From positions 682,001-746,000 of the forward strand of contig VZSF01009842.1 of the NCBI GenBank assembly GCA_013398295.1: 64,000 bases of DNA. Direction: 5' to 3'. The notes beneath the pieces are model-generated. The model did not search any database and was not told the DNA's origin. It saw nothing but the letters and a program-made list of their open reading frames with translations. This stretch comes from Chionis minor. Lineage: Eukaryota > Chordata > Aves > Charadriiformes > Chionididae. The position numbers and the translations under genes were made by a program. Below, piece by piece: positions 37,128 through 49,416 of this stretch; within the stretch, counting starts at the first letter, position 1, and every line of letters starts with the position of its first letter.

Positions 37128-37462
37128 GTGGGTTGACCCCTGCCAGCAGCCAAACAGCTGACCAGCTTTTTGCTCACTCCTCTCTGTTGCAGGGTAGGGA
37201 GAAAATAAAAGGAAGGTGAGAAGAGTCATGGACTGAGGTAAAGACAGCATCACAGGGAAAACAACAGCTGCATGTGCAAGCAAGGCAAAAAGAGGAATTC
37301 AAGCCCTACTTCCCATCAGCAAGCAGATACCTAGCCATTGCTTGGGAAGCAGGGCTTTAGCATAACAATTGCTTGTGAAGACAAACACCATAACCACAAA
37401 TATCCTCCCTTCCCCCTCCTTTCCCTGAGCTTTTATTGCTGAGCATGACATCATATGATATG
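37128..37462 (-). mobile_element. ERVL-type endogenous retrovirus LTR fragment
   Basis: Starts GGGTTGACCCCTGCCAGC and ends TTTTATTGCTGAGCATGACATCATATGATATGG. The last part is the reverse complement of the ATATTCCATGCCATGTGACATCATGCTCAGCATATAAA stretch found in the complete LTR at 54823-55394, so the two belong to related avian LTR families and this copy faces the other way. It stops abruptly where the next CR1 begins at 37463. No coding capacity. Confidence 0.62.
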
Positions 37463-37897
37463 GGGCTGGAGCATCTTTCTTACCACGAAAGGCTGAGGGA
37501 GTTGGGTCTTTTTAGTCTAGAGAAGAGAAGGCTGAGGGGGGAATCTCATCAAGGTTTACAAATACTTAAAGGGAGGGTGCCAGGAGGAGGGGGCCAGTCT
37601 TTTTTCAGTGGTGCCCAGTGACAGGACAAAGGGCAGTAGGTATAAAATTGAATATAGGAAGTTCCATGTGAACATGAGGAGGAAGTTCTTTCCTTTGAGG
37701 GTGGCAGAGCACTGGAACAGGCTGCCCAGAGAGATGGTGGAGTCTCTGACTCCGGAGACATTCCAAACCAACCTGGATGCCATCCTGTGCAACCTGCTGT
37801 AGGTGGACCTGCTCTGGCAGGAGGGTTGGACCAGATGATCTCTAGAGGTCCCTTCCAACCCTTAACATTCTGTGATTCTGTGATTCTGTGATTCTGT
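37463..37897 (+). mobile_element. CR1 LINE retroposon, 3' end
   Basis: Plus-oriented CR1 3' segment beginning GGCTGGAGCATCTTTCTTACC, with the conserved AGGCTGAGGGAGTTGGGTCTTTTTAG, CTGGAACAGGCTGCCCAGAGAGATGGTGGAGTC and TCTAGAGGTCCCTTCCAACCCTTA blocks. It ends in an unusually regular octamer array TTCTGTGATTCTGTGATTCTG. It is better preserved than the copy at 36200-37028, so probably younger. It abuts the ERVL LTR fragment. Confidence 0.95.
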
Positions 37898-40800
37898 TTG
37901 TCTTGACCATACATGAAGAGCTCCTAGGCCATTCTAGGTTGCACACCATCCACTGGACAGTGACATGGTTTTTCATCTATTCTCATATTCTGATAAGACA
38001 ATTGGAACACTTAGCTGGAGTCATTGTTTCTTGAAATTCAGAAGGATGCAGTTGGTCCTTGGGGTCATACTTGAGGTCACGACATTGTTAACTCAAGCAG
38101 ATCCCGTTTCTTCCACATTGAGTCAGCAGAAAAATGTGCACACCCAGTGAGTTTTGAGCAGACAGACTGAAAGACCATAATCTTGCTTTTTTTTCTAGCT
38201 GCTTTCAGACAGCCTCTGGAAAAAAAAAAAAAAATCTCCTTTATTTTTCCGATGGAGGACTACAGATATTTCCTTTTCCTATTTTAAAAAAATCTGGTTT
38301 TGGCATCCAATAAGATTTTGCAGTTCTGAGCAATTTGTCTTCTACCTTAGCAAAGGGACATCCCTTCCCCTCAAAAAGAAGATAAATTAAAATGCCATGC
38401 AGTCAGCCTGCCTCCAAACCCCACAAATGTGCTTACACCATTCCTTTTTCCTGCTCCATAGATTAGCAGGGTTTCTTTTCCCAGTATTTACATGCAGATA
38501 ACATGCCCTAAATGAGCTGCTGTCACCTGGGGAGCAGGTCCTGGACCATAGCAGCTGACTCACAGTGCAGCAACTATCAAAACTGAGAAATACCCCCCAG
38601 TCGGAATGATCAGGATAACCAGGAGGAAGAGCACAGCCAAGGGGATGCCCCAATGCTCCCAGAAGGTTGCCCACTGCTTGGTGGCCTCACTGCACAATGG
38701 TGACCCCCCTGCCCCAGGGCAGGCAAGTGTCCACATGCATCCAGGGGTGCCACAAGCCACAGACACTCAGGATCCTGAAGCCCAGCTCTTCCACCCCATC
38801 TCAGCAGAGAGCAGAAGGACACCCTGGAATCCAGACAGAATGTAGCCACCTCCTCTGTGTTTTGCCATTTCCCAAATTGACTTGCTTTGTGCCCTCTGCT
38901 CTGCTTAATTGATCCACTGCCCATCTCCAGAAAACAAATTGTTCTCCGGTCTCATTCATAATATGCTTCACATAAAGCATACTTCTGCCTGAGTGAATGC
39001 CCTTCAGGGGTACTTTAGGTTGTCACAGTGCATAAGTCTTTCCCTGAAATCTTAGTTTTTACAGTGCTAGGTCTCCACAATGGCCCCTGGAGCCACACTT
39101 AATGTCTTTCAAGGGATGTAGATACTTATCTTGCTTAAACAACTTGTCTAGAAAGGCAAAGCTTTCTTTAAACTGAGTGCTTTCCATCCTCCCTTCCCCC
39201 CCGCCCAAACCAACTGAGTTTTGCTTTTTCATCCTGAAAACCATGAAGAAAACCAAACTCCCAAAAGTGCTTCTTGATCCAGCTCTGAGAACCCAGCAAA
39301 CCAAAGCATGATTCAGTTGAAATTGGGCAAGAGGTGCAAGAATTCAAGTCCTAGCAGCTGTTGCAGTTGATTTAACCTGGTCTTGATGCTTGAGGAGCAT
39401 CACTGAGGAAATCAGTGAGGTTGAACCCTCCAAAGCATCGGTTTGAGCAAGTAGCCAACATGCCCAGGAGATTCGATCCACAACTGTGAAATCCCACCAC
39501 AAGCTAGTAATTTACTCCAGATCGAACAATGGTACAGAAATACTGCTGAAGGAACAGCCATCACTGATGATAAATGGGAAGAAGCTCAGCTTTGAGCTTC
39601 TTTGCACATTTCCCATGTATTTCCAGGACACAGACTAAAAGCAAGCAGAAGGTGCCCAAATGCCACCCAATCTGCATCTTTAGTGATGCTAGACCCCTCT
39701 GAACACCATGTGCATGAAGAAGCTTGGTTAAACAGAGACAAGAGGATTAGATTTTTGTTTTGTTTGCACAGATTTAGAAAGTGAAACAGCCCTGCCCTAT
39801 GTGTTATTAGCACAAGACATCTCTAAAATGCTATCTATTTTTGCTGTCAATCCTGGTAAGAAGCATCTCCCACAAGAGGGAGCTCCCATGTTTGTGCCGG
39901 ATGGTTTTGGGGAGCAAGGAACTCCTCAGTATCAAGAAGCATGGATCCAACTGCTCCATATTTGTCTTTGAGTCTGCATATCATGGGGAAAAAAAAAGAC
40001 CCAAGACCAAGGTCCCACAGCCTTTTCCCAGGAGCTCTGAGATAGGCAGCAAGGCACAAATGCACACCCAGAAGCATGGAGCAGCATGAAGGTCCTTCAC
40101 CTCAATTGATGCTGGCAGCTTCTCACCATGCGGTCTGCCTTGCTCAGAGCCAGCGAGAACAGATTTGGAACATAGACTTGGCAGGATATTGCAAAAGCTG
40201 GAATCAGAGCTGCTTGCCAGCTGGAGTCTAAAATAACTACGAGATTACCTCCACGGGCACACAGCGAGCATGTATAATGCTTGGCCTGTTCCTTTCACAG
40301 CTTGCCACAGTCTTGCCTGGTGTCCCACCTTTCTTCAAAGCTTCCTTCACTGCAGGAACTTTAGTCCTGCTGGGAGGAAAGAGACGGCTGACCTTCCCCA
40401 CTGCTGCCCTCCTCTGTCTCTCCCTTGGCTGCCGTGCCCCATGGAGGGTGCTTTGCAGTCAGCCTCCGCAGGGCTCCTGTCCATGCCCAGCTGCATGGTG
40501 GCCAGAGGCTGCCCAGTCCCCCTGCACCATCTATACCGCCACACGCTCCTGGGATTGCTCTTTCCCACCTGCACTGGGAAAAAGTTCCCCAGGTCAACTG
40601 CTGGCAGGCCTATGGACACCTAGGGAAAATAACTCTGAAATTTACTGCTGGCAAATACTTGAAGGGCACAATCAAATCTGTAAACCCCAGGATCAAACTC
40701 ACAAACCTTCCTTCTCCAGGGGCAGGAGAGGAGAAGCCTGATTCTGCAGAGCCTCCAATTCAGAGGTAAAGTTCACCTGGCAAAATGCAGATGATCTCCT

Positions 40801-43800
40801 TTTGGGGATGAACTGAACCTCGTGGGATCACTGCAACTCACAGTGCACCTCAGAAGAGTCCAATCCAACATGTCTGTTATGCTCCACAAATTAGCTCAAA
40901 TAACTCTACTCACTGACCATACAGGAAGGCAACCGGTTCTGAGCAAAAGCAAGGATCTTCCAAAGATGCTATGCACTGTGCTGGCATCACCAGCAGCAGG
41001 GATGACAGGTTCAGTGTTACTTCTGTTAATGTAGACTTCAACCCAGTTCTGAGCTCCTCCACTTTGTGTGCTGACATTGCGTTGCTTGTTTGCTAAATTC
41101 TTGACTGCTGGGTTCTGCCTTCTGCAAAGTAATTCCAGCTATTGATTTTGCAGAGGGACAATGTGCAAATGGATTTTCTTCTCCCTCAAGAGCTGCAGTT
41201 CCCTTTCCCTTGTGTGGACAGGCCACTGTCAGCTTGGGCTGTGATTTTTAACACTAATGTTATTTCATGCTCAGGCCAAGGGTTTTTCTGGTATGAACTA
41301 TCCTGTGAAAAGGCAGCAAGCGCAGAGATGCAAACTGTCCTTGGACAAGCTTGCAAGATCCATTTTCTTCCCTGGAGAACCAAAACCACTAGAGATATCT
41401 GGAACAGCAGGGGCTGGAGCCCAGCACCAGTGGAGAGGACTGTGCAAGGTAGATGTGACACTTGGTCCACCGGTTCAGTTTGGAAATCATCTCAGATGCG
41501 TTTGAGGGTTTAGCAACTGCTGCTGACAGCTGGCCAGGAAGAGGGGAATTATCAATATTTGGAGGGTAGGGAGGGGGCAGAATTCAAAGCAGGCCTGAGA
41601 CACTATGACACCAAACAGCCCTCGAATGCCTCTGCTCAGTGGAAAGGTATCTGGGAGAGATATCAGCAATATAACAACAACAGTACATCTGTTAGCAAAG
41701 GCAGGAACTTCTCACAGTTGCAGGACAACAGGCTGCCCAGACGTCAGGAGAAGGGGTGAGGACAGCAATATATGGTTATACCCAACAAACACTGTTAAAG
41801 TAACCAGGCATGGGTGACTGCAACACTGGCAGATGCTAGTTAGTTCAGCATAAAGCTAATTCTGTTCTGTCCTGAAACAGCAAAGTCTCAGGAGAAGGCA
41901 TCTAACAGACATGACCTCAGTGATGCTGTGGAGGTACAAATTGGCAGAGTAATGCAATCCACCCCACGCTCCTAAGAAAAAGGGGTGACTGCAGAAGCCA
42001 AGCCCTGCGTTCCTGGGGAACCACCCCATCATGGTCGCACATCAGCCAAGCAAAACCAATTGGTAACGTTCATCTGGGAATCTATGCCAGAGAAGGATGG
42101 ATGCTCCTTCTCTGCCTCCCCAGTCTAGTAGTGCTGTGCTGGTGTCCAGCAAGACTGGCTGATTTCATCCTCTCGCCATTTTTGGTTACAGATATGTCAG
42201 CAGCTGTCTTGCCTGTCTCAGACATACTGTTGCTGGTCCCCAGGCACCTCTTGTGATTTAGATCACTCCCATGTAGGTGTTCCTCCTGTCCACTTAAAGT
42301 TAGTGTCCTCAAACTTTGCAGAAAGTAAGAAGTATAAAAGGAAAGCTAACATCCTCTGGGTTGAAAAGAAATGTTTCACTGGAGATTAAACGCAGTCCTG
42401 GGTTTTGACTGTAGTTTCTAAGACCTGTCAAGAAAGCCTGTCAAGAAAGTTTCAACATTACATAATTAAACAAGGGAACTGAACACATTTCTTATAGAAA
42501 GACTTCACATTAGCTTCAAGATTATTTTTTGTGACGCGCACATTTATCAAACAACATGAAAAGTTTCAGGCCATCCAAATCCAACTTTCCTAAGTCCAGG
42601 AAATAATAATAAAGATGATGATGAGGATAATAATCATCATCAAAATAATCATAATAGTCCCATTGTTCAAAAGTACCTCCTAGCTGTGAGCTGGTCATTC
42701 CTTCCAGGATGGCTGATGTGCTCCATCATTCTTTATATCACCAGCCAGGCTTGGAAAGTCTTTGCACCTATCAAAAGGATATATAAATGTATTTCTTTGG
42801 GCAGATGACTGATATCTAATGCCCATCGTATGTGAAACTCATGGTCACAGAGGGTTGTTTGCACAGCTGCCCACTCAACTTGGTATTGGGTACAAAACAT
42901 TGTAATTTCCAGATGTTCTAAAGTGCCTGTATATTAGAAGAGACTTTATACTTTGTCCAAGTTGTTTTTTAATTATTTAAACCAAAGTGAAAAGCGTCTC
43001 AGCTCTCACCACGAGCACACTGCTAACTTTACACCCACTGTCTCAGGTATCCCACATCAGGATGCAGTGCTCTGCAGCTCTCCTATTGCCTGGCAAGGCT
43101 TTGGCACTGAGCCACAGACAGTAGAGGACATGGGCCAGATGTGAACAAACACCATCTCCCCACGTCCTCCTTTATTTAATGCACAAACCATCAGAAAGCA
43201 TTCTGCTCTACTGCCCACAGCTCCAGCCCCCATATATAATGGATGGTGCATGTAGGTGGTGTGGGCAAACACCAGGCTGACCTTTCATAGAAATATTTAC
43301 CTGCTCTCTGCTGCCTCGGGGCCCTGGGAGACATTCACTCCCAGCCTCCACAATGCCACCTGCGCTTTCAGCCTCATGGATGCAGGCAGCATCAGATACC
43401 AGCTCTCCCAACTAGCTTGAGCTGGGAGCCTCCTTTTGCTGCACGCTGAGACTCACAGACCCCTGCTTGGGTTGGCACTTGCTACAGCTTCAGAAAACCG
43501 TGGGCATGACGGCAAAGGAGAAAGATGCAGAGGGGAAAAAAAAATCCCTTTGCTCTCCTCTTCCTGTGCATGCATGCTCCTCCACTAAAAGTGCTAAGTC
43601 TGCTCCCTCCCCATGCTTTTGCCACAATGTTCTTGCCATCACTCCCATGTCAGCTGCATCTCCTGCTATGGGTAAGGTGACACCAGGGGCTGTTCCTTGA
43701 GAGGGCACAGGGTTCACCCAGGCTCAGCCCTTCTTCGCTGCCAACTTCCATCTTCCCATGCAAGAAGGCTGCATCTCATCAGTGCCTGCGAGGCACCTAA

Positions 43801-45898
43801 CTGGACCATAACTAGACTTAAATAAGTCTTTGCTTGGGCTGTTCAAACATAACTTGAGTAACAATAAGTTCTCTTGGATCCACGCATAAATCATGTAATT
43901 TTGTCTGCCTGTAACTACACGACAGAGTTAATGGCAGGCCCAGGGAACAGAAGCAGAGCAGAGTAGATGGATGGCATAGGACCAGGAGGGGTGTAGGCAA
44001 AGCAGAGTGCCAGGTTAAGACTTTCACCTCCTCAGTACAGCTGGAGCAAGGCCACCCAAACACATACCCTTCCCCTGCTGCAAGGAGACTGGAGCCAGGA
44101 GGCACCACAGCACTTCTTCCCCTTTCTTGGGCAGAGTCAAGCCCAGAGCTGCACAAGCATCCCTGAATCACTACATCTTCTTTTCTCACACTTTCCTTTG
44201 GCTTGCTCAGCTCTTCAGGGGTGAACGCAACCCTTGAGACAGCGCTCACCCCAGGCAGGCAAACAAGAGTGCGACAGAACATCTGTCTGAACCCCCTTTT
44301 CTGCCACCATGGCTCAGGACAGGCTGTGGATCCTGAACGGTGGCTTCTCTGCTGCAGCTCACGCAGGAGGTTTTGCTCCAGCCACGTTCTTCATGTTGGC
44401 CCAGTGCATTGCAAGTCATTACCATAAGGCCCAGGGGAAGACAAGCAGCAGCTGGTATGAGGATGGGCATAAATTATGGATGTGCTGGTCTCCTTGGAGA
44501 GCAGAGGGCACTTGCTGCAGGGCACCTCCTGCCGCAGAGAGGATGGCTTTTGTTCCACAGACCTTACAGAAACACGGCACCAGACAAATTGACACATGGT
44601 TGAGTAAAGCACAAAGCCCTGGTGACAAAGCCAGGAAGGCTGCAGTCCTCCCGAGGTCACTGTGGCTGCTGGGAAGCTCTTGGGGCTGTGGAAACAAGTG
44701 GCAAGGAAAAGGAGAAACCAGTCAGAGTACTTGGCAATGATATGATCGCCCACACATCTGGGACCTGACTCAAGGAGAAAGTTTGCTTGTGGTCAGGTTT
44801 GTTCTCAGTGCCTGGGATTCAACAGACCGTTGGCAGTCAGTGACCTGCAGCCAGCAAGGATGCTCTGGTGCCTGTGCCATAGTGCTGAGAGTGGCTGTCC
44901 CTCCATCTCCATCAGTGTGCGTGGTGGTGTCCGTAGCCAACTCCTTAGGAAGAAAAAGGGAGAAAAAGTAGAGCAGGGCACAGAATCTGTAAAAGATCTA
45001 ATTCTCCCAGCATGTCTCCATCAAACTCGAGAAATGTTACAAGACTACCTTATTTTGTAATGAAAAAGCAGGTGCCAGGTAGGGGCGGGAATGTTCTAAA
45101 ATTTAGTATTCAGAAAAACCAACCTGTGTTCTTTCTAATTTCCAGATTGAAAAAACAACACAGAGGAAAAGTATCAGCTAGTTTGGCTTAAAAGACATTT
45201 TATATTACATAGACATTTTATAAATATATACATTTTATATTTTGGTATATCTCTATATAATTACAGCCTTATATAAACAAGACTGCACAACTGATCTTGT
45301 AGAAGTTGTAAAACTTTGCACTTTTAACCCCAAACCTGAGCAAAGGTCACATTTCAAACTTCCATATGAAAGATATATTTTTCTGGCCTAGCCACAGGAA
45401 GCTTCTGGTTCTGCACATTGCAGATAACTTCTTAAATCAGAAGGTTATGTAGGATGTGCAAAAACTCACAGAAGTCTGTCAAGACTTCTCCATCACCCTT
45501 CTCCGTCAAACTTCTCAGTTCATTTCAAACTTGTTTCTGATGAATTTTTTTCAAGAAAAAACCCCAAAAACCAACAACCCCACCCAAGTTTTATTTTGCA
45601 TAAAGACCACATTGAATAATAGGAGCAACCCTTTCACTACAGACCAACTGACTGCACTTCTGAATAATTTGCCCTTGTCCATAATAAACTCACTGTCCAT
45701 AATAAACTGCTGGTTTCTAGTTATCCCACCTGGTTCTTTCTAAATATTGGCAGAATGTTTGCTTTTTCCCCAGTCCCTTAAAATTATCAGAGACTCAGTT
45801 GATTCTTTTAATATTGCTGGGTACCAGCTCTCCAAACCTACTGAGATTTATGTATTTTAACCTGCCTGTTTCTTTTGAGAGACACAGAGGTTCACCAT
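37898..45898. other. AT-leaning non-coding stretch
   Basis: About 8 kb without a recognised gene. A possible orphan transmembrane exon on the minus strand (38564-38689) is described as a finding. A16 occurs at about 38219-38234, and an AT-rich block with TATA-like strings at 45190-45270. Other frames look random. Confidence 0.45.
42596..42656. repeat. AAT/GAT-type trinucleotide simple repeat
   Basis: Imperfect tandem AAT, GAT and ATC triplets (ATAATAATAAAGATGATGATG and onward). Low-complexity sequence that can form partial hairpins between its GAT and ATC parts. Confidence 0.9.
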
Positions 45899-46450
45899 AT
45901 AATCATAGAATAGTTTGGGTTGGAAGGGACCTTTAAAGGTCATCTAGTGCAACCTCCCCTCCAATGAGCAGGGACACCTTCAACTAGATCAGGTTGCTTA
46001 GAGCCAAATCGAACCTGACTTTGAATATTTCCAGGGATGAGGCATCTACCACCTCTCTGGGCAACCTGTTCCAGTGTTCCAACACTCTCATTGTAAAAAA
46101 TTCCTTCCTTATATCTAGTCTAAATCTTCCCTATTTTAGTTTAAAACCATTACCCCTTGTCCTGTCTCAGCAGGCCCTGCTAAAAAGTTTGTCACCATCT
46201 TTCCTGTAGAACCTCTTTAAGTACTGAAAGGACGCAATAAGGTCTCCCTGGAGCCTTCTCTTCTCCAGGCTGAACAACCCCAACTCTTTCTGGTTGTCTT
46301 CATATTTTTGTGGCTCTCCTTGGGACCTGCTCCAACAGGTCCATGTCTTTCCTGTGCTCAGGGCTCCAGAGCTGGACACAGTACTCCAGGTGGTGTCTCA
46401 CCAGAGTGGAGTAGATGGGCAGACTCACCTCCTTTGACCTGCTATCCTCA
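45899..46450 (-). mobile_element. CR1 LINE retroposon, 3' end, minus orientation
   Basis: Begins with the complement of the CR1 tail: AATCATAGAATAGTTTGGGT followed by TGGAAGGGACCTTTAAAGGTC. It then runs through CTCTGGGCAACCTGTTCCAGTG, CTGGAGCCTTCTCTTCTCCAGGCTGAACAACCCC and GGGCTCCAGAGCTGGACACAGTACTCCAGGTG. This is a well-preserved classic avian CR1 3' half, about 550 bp. It lies between the AHR 3' end and the AT-rich region. Confidence 0.96.
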
Positions 46451-47514
46451 ACTTCAACCATCCCACCCTATCACCTCTCTCCACATGCCTGTTGATTCCC
46501 AAAGGGCAGAATGGGCACATGAAGTCTGCTTTCTTCAGAGAGAAGTAACAACCAACCTTCAGGCTGTCCCACGATCCCTCTGAAATTCCACACACCCAGG
46601 GTATAAAAAAACCCCACAGCCCACCTTGAAGACCAGGTAGAATCACCCAGTACATGTGGCCAAAGGTGCTCCTGTGATAAAGGGGTGATGCTCATGAACT
46701 GAACAGGCAGCAGCTGTGCCTGCCGCGTGGCCCAGCCCTGCCCAGCCTACCAACACGTCCAGCGCTTTGCAAAGTTCCCCGCAGGGAGTTGTGGGGCTGC
46801 AAGGCACATCTGCCGCAGGAGATGGAAAATGGGTGGTGAGTGCCTGGCATCTCGAAGCCTGCAAGTGCAGCTAGGGTGGGGTGGCTGCACTCTCTTCAGC
46901 TCTTCCAGGCTATGCATGCTACATGTGACAGTCCCCAGCATCAGATGGGACAACAGTACTGAACCAAGAGCAGTTGTACGCAGAGGAAATTTTCTTCTCC
47001 AGGGGCTGAACATCACTCAGCAGCAGCTTGGATCTCCCTGAGCAGAGGGCTTCTTACAGGCAGGGCTAGCAGGAGCCAGAGCTTCGTGCCCAAGTCAGCC
47101 TGCACCCCAAACTCACATGGGAGCTCAGCTGATCCCTTCTCCAGCCCTGCAAACCTCAGCTGTTCACCAAAGGCAGTGGATAAAGGCCCCCAGGCTGGGC
47201 TGTCTCCACCCCGTGACCTAGGTATGCTCCCAGCAACAAGGAAAAGCAGGGACAAACTGAGAAAGCTCCTTTGTGGGAGCCTTTGAGGGACTCTGCCTTC
47301 TTCTAGTGGGGGAAACACAGAAGGTCTTTTAACCACCTTGACTGCATAGCTTGCAACCGCCTCTGTCACACGCGGGCGAGCCCTGCCTGCCTCCCTCGCG
47401 TGTGGCTGCCATCCCGGGTTGCTAGGGGCAGGACCTGAGTTCCAGTGCTGCAGCCAGCCAAACCCTGACATGCTTGAGACGGAGAGAGACACACAACCAG
47501 CAAGGGAGATGTCT
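46451..47514. other. Intergenic stretch downstream of AHR
   Basis: Between the CR1 and the inferred AHR poly(A) site. No exon or RNA recognised. A short GC-richer patch lies at 47340-47420. Confidence 0.45.
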
Positions 47515-49260
47515 GGGGCTGAGGTCCGAAACCATTTATTGAAATGAAAAGAATAAAAAGTTTACATGAAACCAAAGCTGGACATGCAGGAAGAGGTACG
47601 ATGCCTTACCAGATTTCTTAAAGGGTCACTGTATTTCTGATCTTTTGAATAGCCTCTTTGTCCCGTCCCATAGGATGCTACTTTGGGAAGGTAAGAGGTT
47701 TTTTTTCCTCCACTGGAGTGGCATAAAAATAAATCTGTCAACTCATATACCTACATATGGGCTGTATTTATTTTCTGCGGCAAAATAATCACTCTATAAG
47801 TACTTAAAATTAAGTATCATATTGATTATTTTCTTTACCGTACTGATTTTTTATTTTTACAGTAAATTTGAAATCATCTCCTTAGGTTAGGCAGCTCCAC
47901 TACCTATCTGCAATCTTTTTAGGCACAGATACAAGGTATGGCTTATATGCCAGCCTGCTCCTGTTGTTTGAGAATGATCCGCGGTGCCTGTTCAGGTACT
48001 TCAGACCCCATCACCCAGACGAAAAACTGCTTATCAGCCAACCTGGGCACATCGTATACAGTATAGCAAAACCCAGGGTGCTCACTAGAGGAGGTCTAAT
48101 CTGGATACTAACAAAAGGGAACACCTCGGACTCAGGGAAACCTGATGGTGGGGAAGGACCAGTGTAACATGACAACACAAGCCAGGGTTCACTTTCTTTA
48201 TAAAACAGACAATACCTGTACAACATGGTCACAGCCACAGGTGCCTGGCTGGGATGGCAGGAAATTTAATACCAGAGGTAAAAATCTTTCCTGTCTCTTT
48301 TCTTTTTTTTTTTGGACACACGCGTCTTGCATCTGTGTTGGATCATGCATGTACTTGCAAAGCTTTGGTAAAGTTGGAGGACATCAGCCATCAGAAATGT
48401 GCCTGTCCTTTGGGGCAAGGGCTGCCTTGCACCGACACTGTGGGGACTATCAAACCATGGGAAGCCAAGTGACAGCCATGGAAGCAGCCTGGGTTTCCAA
48501 AAGCCTGGCAAAACACACCAAAAAAAAATGCGCTCTGTTAATGGCAGAACTGCAAAGACTGGTGTGATGGAGAGCTTGCTCCCTATATTCTTGGAAAAGT
48601 GTGGGAGTTGCCACATGAACTTCACACCTTCAACACAGCAGTCTGCTGGCGATAGAGAGCAATCCTTTTTTTTCTTTCCAGGGCAACAGTTAGTCTCTGA
48701 ATGCCATTTAAAAGGCAGCAGCAACCATAAAAGGCCCAAACAAGCGGCACTCAGCAAGATGTGCAGGCAGGATGGGCAGACACTCGCCCTGCCAGGGAAA
48801 CAAGAGCAAGGAGGTCAGGGGATGGGATGAGAGGTGGCAAGTGACAAACATACTCCGAAGTCTGAAGTCTTCCAACTGACTGAGACCCGCACAACTCTTG
48901 GACACCCCAACCTGAAAGCGAAGCTGCACACAGCAGCTGGCCTGCATCGCAGCCCAGCTCTCTCCGGGACCCCAGGGGAACCTGCCCTCCAGCCCCACTG
49001 AGAGCCACCACCCTCCCCAGGCCAGGGACATCTCCGTGGGACCAGCACATGGAACCCCTCAATAGGGGCAGAATGATGGGAAGTTGATTAAAAAAAAAAA
49101 GATGATTAAAAAAGGCAAAAAGCCCCATCTGAGCCAAAGTAATCAACATCAACAGCAATGGCAGGACACATGCAGCAGGGAGAAGGTTTGTTATCTGCAA
49201 TTTGAAGGCAGCTCCTTCCCCAGGGAGTAGTCCTGCTTTGTCCCATTCAGTCTTTCTCTC
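47515..49260 (-). other. Inferred AHR 3' UTR
   Basis: Minus-strand sequence between the TAG stop at 49261 and the candidate poly(A) signal. It includes AT-rich stretches (47700-47870) with ATTTA-like strings that could affect mRNA stability, T/A runs near 48300 and 49090, and no recognisable exon. Its extent is an inference, not seen directly. Confidence 0.45.
47535..47540 (-). terminator. Candidate AHR poly(A) signal AATAAA
   Basis: TTTATT on the plus strand is AATAAA on the minus strand. It is followed on the minus strand within about 40-60 nt by the G/U-rich TTGCTGGTTGTGTGTCTC, a normal downstream element. It would give a 3' UTR of about 1.7 kb below the stop at 49261. A second AATAAA at 47772-47767 (minus) could be used instead, so the choice is inferred. 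Confidence 0.5.
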
Positions 49261-49416
49261 CTAGAGGCAGAAGTTGCTGCTGGAGGCATGAGGGTAATCT
49301 GGCAGCGCTTCTGCCTGGGAGTGTGGCTGGCAGGGGAGAGTTGGGCTCTCCCCCAGCACCGGGCGGTCTCCGGGGTGTCCCATGGGACTGCTGGGCAAAA
49401 CACAGCTGCTTTCAAG
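49261..49416 (-). CDS. AHR: AHR terminal coding exon
   Basis: Strong acceptor TTTTCTCTCTTTTGTAG, phase 0 as required, then 51 codons starting [16 protein letters not shown] and ending [15 protein letters not shown] plus TAG. The closing pattern aligns with the FPDLTSSGFL ending of classical AHR, which supports it as the true C-terminus. Nothing downstream competes. Confidence 0.82.
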   Translation of the reverse strand, partial: LESSCVLPSSPMGHPGDRPVLGESPTLPCQPHSQAEALPDYPHASSSNFCL

